From: Agromyces laixinhei
GTDB lineage: Bacteria > Actinomycetota > Actinomycetes > Actinomycetales > Microbacteriaceae
Assembly (NCBI RefSeq): GCF_006337065.1
Contig: NZ_CP040872.1
Location: 3,348,001 to 3,412,000, forward strand
DNA length: 64,000 nt
Direction: 5' to 3'
The notes beneath the pieces are model-generated. The model did no database searches. It was not told the DNA's origin and was given only the letters and a program-made list of their open reading frames with translations. Positions 59,550-64,000 of the stretch are shown here, piece by piece. The position numbers and the translations under genes are program-made. The stretch's first letter is position 1; every line of letters starts with the position of its first letter.

Positions 59550-60211
59550 TCCGCGTGGTTCTCGCCGACGACGAGGTCATGATTCGCAGCGGCATCCGCT
59601 CGATCCTCGAGTCGGATCCGCGCATCGAGGTCGTCGCCGAGGCCGGCGACGGCCGCGAGGCGGTCGAGCTCGTGCTGCGACACCGGCCCGACGTCGTCGT
59701 TCTCGACATCCGGATGCCGCTGCTCGACGGCCTCGCAGCGGCCGAAGAACTCGCAGGCGTCGCACCGTCGGCACGGGTCGTCATGCTCACCACATTCGGT
59801 GAACAGGCGTACGTCGAACGCGCACTCGGCGACGGCGCCCTCGGCTTTCTGCTGAAGGCCGCCGACCCACGAGAATTGATCAACGGGGTCTGTGCGGTCG
59901 CGGGCGGCGCCGCCTACCTGTCACCCGAGATCACTCGCCGCGTGATCGCCTCCTACCGCGACCCCGATCGTGCGCGCGAGGCGCGAGCACGCGGCGCGGT
60001 GGCGGCCCTCAGCGAGCGGGAGCGCGACGTGCTCGCCCTGCTCGGCGCGGGCACGACCAACGCGGAGATCGGCTCGAGCCTCCACCTCGTCGAGGGCACG
60101 GTCAAGGGGCATGTGAGCTCGCTCATGCTGAAGCTCGGAGTCCGAAACCGGGTCGAAGCTGCGATCATCGCGCATCACGCGGGCATCGTCGCCGACGGAA
60201 GAGGTGAGTGA
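59546..60211 (+). CDS. LuxR-family response regulator
   Basis: This 221-residue regulator has D8-D9, phospho-acceptor D54 (VVLDIRMPLL), K104 and a C-terminal LuxR domain (LSERERDVLALLGAGTTNAEIGSSLHLVEGTVKGHVSSLM). It is the partner of the preceding kinase with a four-base overlap. The CTGACG palindromes upstream of the pair are candidate targets. It converges on cls with five bases between the stops. Confidence 0.94.
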   Translation: MIRVVLADDEVMIRSGIRSILESDPRIEVVAEAGDGREAVELVLRHRPDVVVLDIRMPLLDGLAAAEELAGVAPSARVVMLTTFGEQAYVERALGDGALGFLLKAADPRELINGVCAVAGGAAYLSPEITRRVIASYRDPDRAREARARGAVAALSERERDVLALLGAGTTNAEIGSSLHLVEGTVKGHVSSLMLKLGVRNRVEAAIIAHHAGIVADGRGE

Positions 60212-60216
60212 GCGCG

Positions 60217-61689
60217 CTACTGCAGCGCCGAGGTGAGGCGCGCGACGCCGTCGAGGAACGTCGCAGAACCCGGCTCGCGTTCCCATTCCTCGAGGGTCAG
60301 CTGGCGGCCCGCATCGCGATAGCCCTGCTCGACGGCGCGCATCTGCCGGACGAACGAGCGGCCGCGCACGAGCAGCGAGACCTCGGAGTTCAGGCTGAAC
60401 GAGCGGATGTCCATGTTGCTCGACCCGATCACGGCGACGTCGTCGTCGATCGAGAGGTGCTTCGAGTGCAGGATGTACGGGCCGGGGTAGAGCCAGATCT
60501 TCACGCCCGCCTGCAGCAGCGCGCGGTAGTACGAGCGCTGTGCATGCCAGACGGAGCCCTGGTCGCCGATCTCCGAGACGAAGAGCTGCACGTCGAGTCC
60601 GCGGTAGCAGGCCGAGGTGATCGCGTAGAGCATCGCCTCGTCGGGCACGAAGTACGGGCTCGTGATGATCGCCTGCCGCTGCGCCGAGTTGATGAGCGTG
60701 AGGAAGAGGCGCAGGCCGTTCTCGGCGTCGTAGCCGGGGCCGCTCGGCACGACCTGGCAGACGAGCGAGTCGGGTGAGGCGTCGGCGGGCACGGCCGCGG
60801 CCGGCACGTTCTCCTCCTCACCGAGCAGCTCGTCGGTCTCGAGGTACCAGTCGGAGAGGAACACGGTGTTGACGGCGGTCACGACCGGGCCCGTGACGCG
60901 GGTCACGAGCTCTTGCCACATGAGCCCGCGCTTGATGTTCTTCGGCGAGTTGTAGCTGCGGGCGATGAGGTTCTGCGACCCCATGAAGCCGACGTTCCCG
61001 TCGACGACGACGAGCTTGCGGTGGTTGCGGAGGTCGGGCCGCTGGTACTGCCCCTTGAGCGGGCGCACCGGCAGCATCGAACTCCACTTCGCGCCGATGC
61101 GGTCGAGCTCTGCGTAGGTCGCATCGTGGCCGGCTGTGCGGTTCGTGGCGACGGCGTCGAGCAGCACGCGCACGGTGACGCCGCGCGCGGCGGCACGCTC
61201 CATCGCCGCGAAGAAGCCCCTCGTGGTGTCGTCGAACGAGACGATGTAGAACTCGACGTGCACGAAACGGGTGGCGGTGTCGATCTCGGCCGCCATGGCG
61301 TCGATCGAGGTCTGATAGTCGCCGATGAGCTCGGCCGTGTTGCCGCCGACGGCGGGCAGTGCGCCGAGGGTGCGGTTCTGCTCGGTGAGCGTGGCGAACC
61401 ACTCGGGCCACGTCGCGCGGTCGGGGGCGAGGTCGACGCCCTCGGCACGTGCGGCGATCATGGCGTTGATCTCGTGCTGCTTCTCACGCCGCTTCTTCGG
61501 CAGCTTCACGCTGCCGATGAGGAGGAAGAAGAGGATGCCGACGAAGGGGATCAGGAAGATCGCGAGCAGCCACGCCATCGCGGCGGTGGGCTTGCGCCCC
61601 CGGGGCACGATGATCAGCGCAGCGATGCGGATGGCGAGGTCTGCCAGTATCAGCACGCCTCCGATGATCGCGGCGAGCTCCGTGCTCAT
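60217..61689 (-). CDS. cls: Cardiolipin synthase, phospholipase D type
   Basis: This 490-residue protein has two N-terminal membrane helices (GGVLILADLAIRIAALIIV, MAWLLAIFLIPFVGILFFLLIG) and two HKD motifs (HRKLVVVDGNVGFMGSQNL, HSKHLSIDDDVAVIGSSNMD). It condenses phosphatidylglycerol molecules to cardiolipin in the membrane. A GGGGAGG ribosome site precedes the ATG. A GC palindrome (CCGCCCGG with CCGGGCGG, 61773-61788) lies upstream in the gap. Confidence 0.95.
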   Translation of the reverse strand: MSTELAAIIGGVLILADLAIRIAALIIVPRGRKPTAAMAWLLAIFLIPFVGILFFLLIGSVKLPKKRREKQHEINAMIAARAEGVDLAPDRATWPEWFATLTEQNRTLGALPAVGGNTAELIGDYQTSIDAMAAEIDTATRFVHVEFYIVSFDDTTRGFFAAMERAAARGVTVRVLLDAVATNRTAGHDATYAELDRIGAKWSSMLPVRPLKGQYQRPDLRNHRKLVVVDGNVGFMGSQNLIARSYNSPKNIKRGLMWQELVTRVTGPVVTAVNTVFLSDWYLETDELLGEEENVPAAAVPADASPDSLVCQVVPSGPGYDAENGLRLFLTLINSAQRQAIITSPYFVPDEAMLYAITSACYRGLDVQLFVSEIGDQGSVWHAQRSYYRALLQAGVKIWLYPGPYILHSKHLSIDDDVAVIGSSNMDIRSFSLNSEVSLLVRGRSFVRQMRAVEQGYRDAGRQLTLEEWEREPGSATFLDGVARLTSALQ

Positions 61690-61772
61690 TCGCCACCTCC
61701 CCGGGTCGTCTTGCTCGCCTCTCGCAGGTGCAGAACTGCAGCGGTCGGGAGAAGTGGTCTGAGTATGCCACC

Positions 61773-61788
61773 CCGCCCGGCCGGGCGG
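61773..61788. terminator. GC-rich perfect palindrome between metallophosphoesterase and cls
   Basis: CCGCCCGG joined directly to CCGGGCGG, about 50 bases past the metallophosphoesterase stop. It probably terminates that transcript. Confidence 0.5.
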
Positions 61789-61836
61789 AAGAGGGCGCAG
61801 ACACCGTGCCGCGCCGTCGGAGCGAGCTCGCGACGC

Positions 61837-62790
61837 TCAGCCGGCGAGCATCGGAGCGGGCACGGTGAACGGCGGCTCATTCGGCACCGGCGGGCTCGCG
61901 GCATCCCCGATGCCGATGCCGGAAGCGGCGAGGCGCCGCGCGCTCTCTTCGGCGTCGACCCAGTCGAGCGCGGCGTACGCGCCGAGGGGCACGACCGAGT
62001 GCAGCACGGTCGTCGGGTACACGTGCACCAGGTTGAAGGCGCGGGCGCCGTCGCGGCCCCTGGTGCCGCCGACGGGCACGTTGAGGTCTTGCGTGTAGCA
62101 ACTGGCCGAGGCGACCGAGACCGGCACACCCGCGAAGGTCGCGGTCGAGGAGTAGTGCAGATGGCCGGCGATGATCGAGCGGATGTCGCTGCCCTCGACG
62201 ACCTCGGCGAGCGCGCCCTGATCGCGCAGCTCGACGGCGACCGCGAGGTCGAGCACGCTCGGCATCGGCGGGTGGTGCATGGCGAGGACCGTGCCGTGCG
62301 GCGCCGGAATCGAGAGCTCCTCGGCGAGCCAGTCGAGCTGCTCGGGAGCGATCGCCCCGTGGTGATGACCCGGCACCGTGGAGTCGAGCGTGATGACGCG
62401 CAACCCGTTGACGTCGTCGACCCGGTCGACCGGTCGCGCGTCGCCGCGCTCGCCCAGCAGCCCGCTCCGGAACGCCGCACGGTCGTCGTGGTTGCCCATG
62501 ACCCAGATGACCCGGGCGCCCAGCCGTTCGGCGACGGGGTCGACGATGCGCCGGATGCGGTCGTATGCATCTGGCTCGCCCTTGTCGGCGAGGTCGCCCG
62601 TGAAGACGATCGCCTCGGGGCGGCCGCCCGATGCCTCGAACTCCTCGAACAGAGCCTCGAGGTGCCGCTCGCTCGAGACCCGGTCGTAGAGCATGCCGCC
62701 GCCGGCGAGCATGTGGGTGTCGCTGATATGGAGGAGGAAGTGGTCCGGCCGGGGGTACTCGGCCGTACGGGTGATCACGATTCGTCCCAT
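61837..62790 (-). CDS. Metallophosphoesterase, Icc/CpdA-like cyclic nucleotide phosphodiesterase
   Basis: This 317-residue protein has the class III phosphodiesterase metal motifs [41 protein letters not shown] and AGHLHYSS in order. The nearest known group is CpdA and Mycobacterium Rv0805, which hydrolyse cAMP and other phosphodiesters. The ATG at 62790 opens the first beta strand; longer starts add Arg-rich sequence with no match. No adenylate cyclase is nearby. Confidence 0.9.
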   Translation of the reverse strand: MGRIVITRTAEYPRPDHFLLHISDTHMLAGGGMLYDRVSSERHLEALFEEFEASGGRPEAIVFTGDLADKGEPDAYDRIRRIVDPVAERLGARVIWVMGNHDDRAAFRSGLLGERGDARPVDRVDDVNGLRVITLDSTVPGHHHGAIAPEQLDWLAEELSIPAPHGTVLAMHHPPMPSVLDLAVAVELRDQGALAEVVEGSDIRSIIAGHLHYSSTATFAGVPVSVASASCYTQDLNVPVGGTRGRDGARAFNLVHVYPTTVLHSVVPLGAYAALDWVDAEESARRLAASGIGIGDAASPPVPNEPPFTVPAPMLAG

Positions 62791-62916
62791 CGATCGGAGG
62801 TCGACGCGCAACCTCGGGCGTCTGGCATGCACACTAGCCGACCACGCGATTCTGAACGGCGCATGAACGCGGCATGTGCCGGAGTCTCGAATCCAGCTTC
62901 GGAGCACGGCGCGGGT

Positions 62917-62922
62917 TAGGCT
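62917..62922 (+). promoter_or_regulatory. -10 box of leaderless promoter upstream of the glycosyltransferase
   Basis: TAGGCT is followed by six bases and GTG at 62929, the start of a 12-codon frame. Confidence 0.45.
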
Positions 62923-62928
62923 CGGATC

Positions 62929-62967
62929 GTGTCCGTCAGAACCACGCACCACCGGCGGCCTGCATGA
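62929..62967 (+). CDS. Possible 12-residue leader peptide ([12 protein letters not shown])
   Basis: A GTG-started mini-frame six bases after TAGGCT ends in a TGA (62965-62967) that overlaps the glycosyltransferase ATG (62964-62966) as ATGA. The main gene lacks a ribosome site, so coupling through this leaderless minicistron is likely. The peptide is rich in His and Arg codons. Confidence 0.35.
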   Translation: MSVRTTHHRRPA

Positions 62968-64000
62968 GCCGGCACCACCTGCCCGACGGCCGGCACTTCG
63001 CCGTCACGTGGTCGATCCCCGACGACTTCGGCGGAATGACCGACGCGCTGCTGCGCCGATCAGCGGCCTTCGACCGCGTCGACGGCGTCGAGGTCGAGGT
63101 GCTCACCTTCGATGCTCGGCCCGACACCCCCGATGTCGAACACGCCCTTCGCGAGCGCGGGGCGCTGACGCCCGGGGTGCGGGTCTCGAACCTCTACGAC
63201 TGGCTTCGGACGCATCCGCTGCCCGGCGGGTCGCTTCGCCTCGACCGCGACGTGTTCACCCCGCTCACCCCTGACGAGCCGGCGGATGCCGCGCGGCGCG
63301 GTGACCTCGTGACGAGTCGTTCGCGGCTCGGGGCCGACGGCAGCCCGCTGCAGACCGACCACTACCGCGACGACGGCACGCTGCTATTGAGCGACCGCAG
63401 AGACGCCAGGGAACGCGGCGTGCCCGGCGGCCGATCCGTGGTGCTGTGCGACCGCGAGGGCCGGCCGGTGCGCTCATGGCGTCAGGTGTGGCCGCTCTAC
63501 CGCGCCTGGCTCGACGCACTGACCGCGGGCGAGCAGAGCTTCATGATCATCGACAGCAAGACCGTTGCTCCGTTCATGCTCGACTACCGTCGCCCGCACG
63601 TGATCAACGCGCATGTCGTGCATGCCTCGCACCATTCGCCAGAGGGCGACGACCACCCGATCCGCCGGTCGCGGCGCGAAGCGCTCGAGCGCATCGACGA
63701 CTTCGACCTCGTGGCGGTGCTCTCGCACCGGCAACGCGCCGATCTCGAACAGCTCGTGGGCCGACACGAGCAGCTCGTGGTGATCCCGAATCCACGGCCG
63801 GCGCCGCCGATGATGCAGCCGCAGGTGGCGCCGCCCTCCTCGCGGCCCCGCGACCCGGCCCGCGGCATCGTGCTCGCGGCGCTCACCCGGCGCAAGCGGG
63901 TCTCGCACGCGGTCGACGCGATCCAGGCGGCCGGTCCACTGGCCGGCGCGAGCGTGCGCCTCGACGTCTACGGCGACGGCGAGAGCCGTGCGGCCCTCGA
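62964..64000 (+). CDS. Glycosyltransferase (GT4-like, wall teichoic acid glucosyltransferase-like), cut by window end
   Basis: An open frame of 345 codons runs off the window with no stop. It begins [20 protein letters not shown], followed by [18 protein letters not shown], which resembles the start of TagE/GtfA-like enzymes that add glucose to poly(glycerol phosphate) or glycoproteins. Later parts match a GT-B fold: [39 protein letters not shown] and the second Rossmann start [20 protein letters not shown]. Nearness to the Stealth gene suggests a role in surface polysaccharide. Donor and acceptor are unproven. Confidence 0.8.
   Translation, partial: MSRHHLPDGRHFAVTWSIPDDFGGMTDALLRRSAAFDRVDGVEVEVLTFDARPDTPDVEHALRERGALTPGVRVSNLYDWLRTHPLPGGSLRLDRDVFTPLTPDEPADAARRGDLVTSRSRLGADGSPLQTDHYRDDGTLLLSDRRDARERGVPGGRSVVLCDREGRPVRSWRQVWPLYRAWLDALTAGEQSFMIIDSKTVAPFMLDYRRPHVINAHVVHASHHSPEGDDHPIRRSRREALERIDDFDLVAVLSHRQRADLEQLVGRHEQLVVIPNPRPAPPMMQPQVAPPSSRPRDPARGIVLAALTRRKRVSHAVDAIQAAGPLAGASVRLDVYGDGESRAAL

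Overview
This is about 64 kb of a high-GC (near 70 percent) actinobacterial chromosome. The gene families and their order point to the family Microbacteriaceae, probably Agromyces or a close relative. The evidence is the tRNA-Trp-secE-nusG-rplK-rplA block, a hadA/hadB-like pair fused to murB, a lysG/lysE-type pair, a LAxTG-type wall-sorting signal, many leaderless promoters, and strong use of the octamer CGGATGCC. The genus is an inference; family level is fairly secure. There are no rRNA genes, insertion sequences, prophages or CRISPR arrays.

Layout. 0-4.2 kb: tail of a sensor kinase with its response regulator, a GH37 trehalase overlapping acylphosphatase, and an FAD monooxygenase. 4.3-7.1 kb: rplA, rplK, nusG, secE and tRNA-Trp, all on the minus strand. 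7.3-16.6 kb: dGTPase-like protein, a LAETG wall protein, a secreted GH20 hexosaminidase behind a LacI-type operator, an aspartate-type aminotransferase, and a divergent LysR / LysE-family exporter pair. 16.8-20.4 kb: an ABC-2 exporter cotranscribed with a two-component system. 20.7-29.6 kb: one giant repetitive surface protein of about 2971 residues. 29.7-32.7 kb: a ribbon-helix-helix protein, a DUF4097 protein and a DrrAB-type exporter in one operon. 33-35 kb: murB, hadB-like, hadA-like. 35.4-42.7 kb: putrescine/GABA catabolism (amine oxidase, aldehyde dehydrogenase, glutamate dehydrogenase, GABA transaminase) with a divergent PucR regulator. 42.8-48.2 kb: GH1 beta-glucosidase, a PadR regulator with its SnoaL-like target, DUF1918, SGNH hydrolase, FBP zinc protein and a BASS transporter. 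48.3-50.6 kb: a lower-GC cassette (TolB-like lipoprotein, SRPBCC protein, TetR). 50.7-55.3 kb: class V aminotransferase, LLM monooxygenase, and a membrane protein with a GntR regulator. 55.4-64 kb: Stealth phosphotransferase, DedA protein, an unusual two-component system, cardiolipin synthase, a metallophosphoesterase and a glycosyltransferase cut by the window end.

How it works together. The best-defined pathway is putrescine to 4-aminobutanal, GABA, succinate semialdehyde and succinate, with glutamate dehydrogenase returning the transaminated nitrogen. Envelope functions dominate the rest: surface and wall proteins, chitin or wall-sugar hydrolysis, Stealth and glycosyltransferase enzymes, exporters and two-component systems.

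The most unusual signals are the giant von Willebrand/SpaA/DUF5979-like protein, a histidine kinase carrying an extra membrane helix and an outside domain after its ATPase domain, and a recurring promoter design. In that design a TANNNT box lies six or seven bases before the start codon, and in three cases it starts a tiny reading frame whose stop codon overlaps the start of the main gene.
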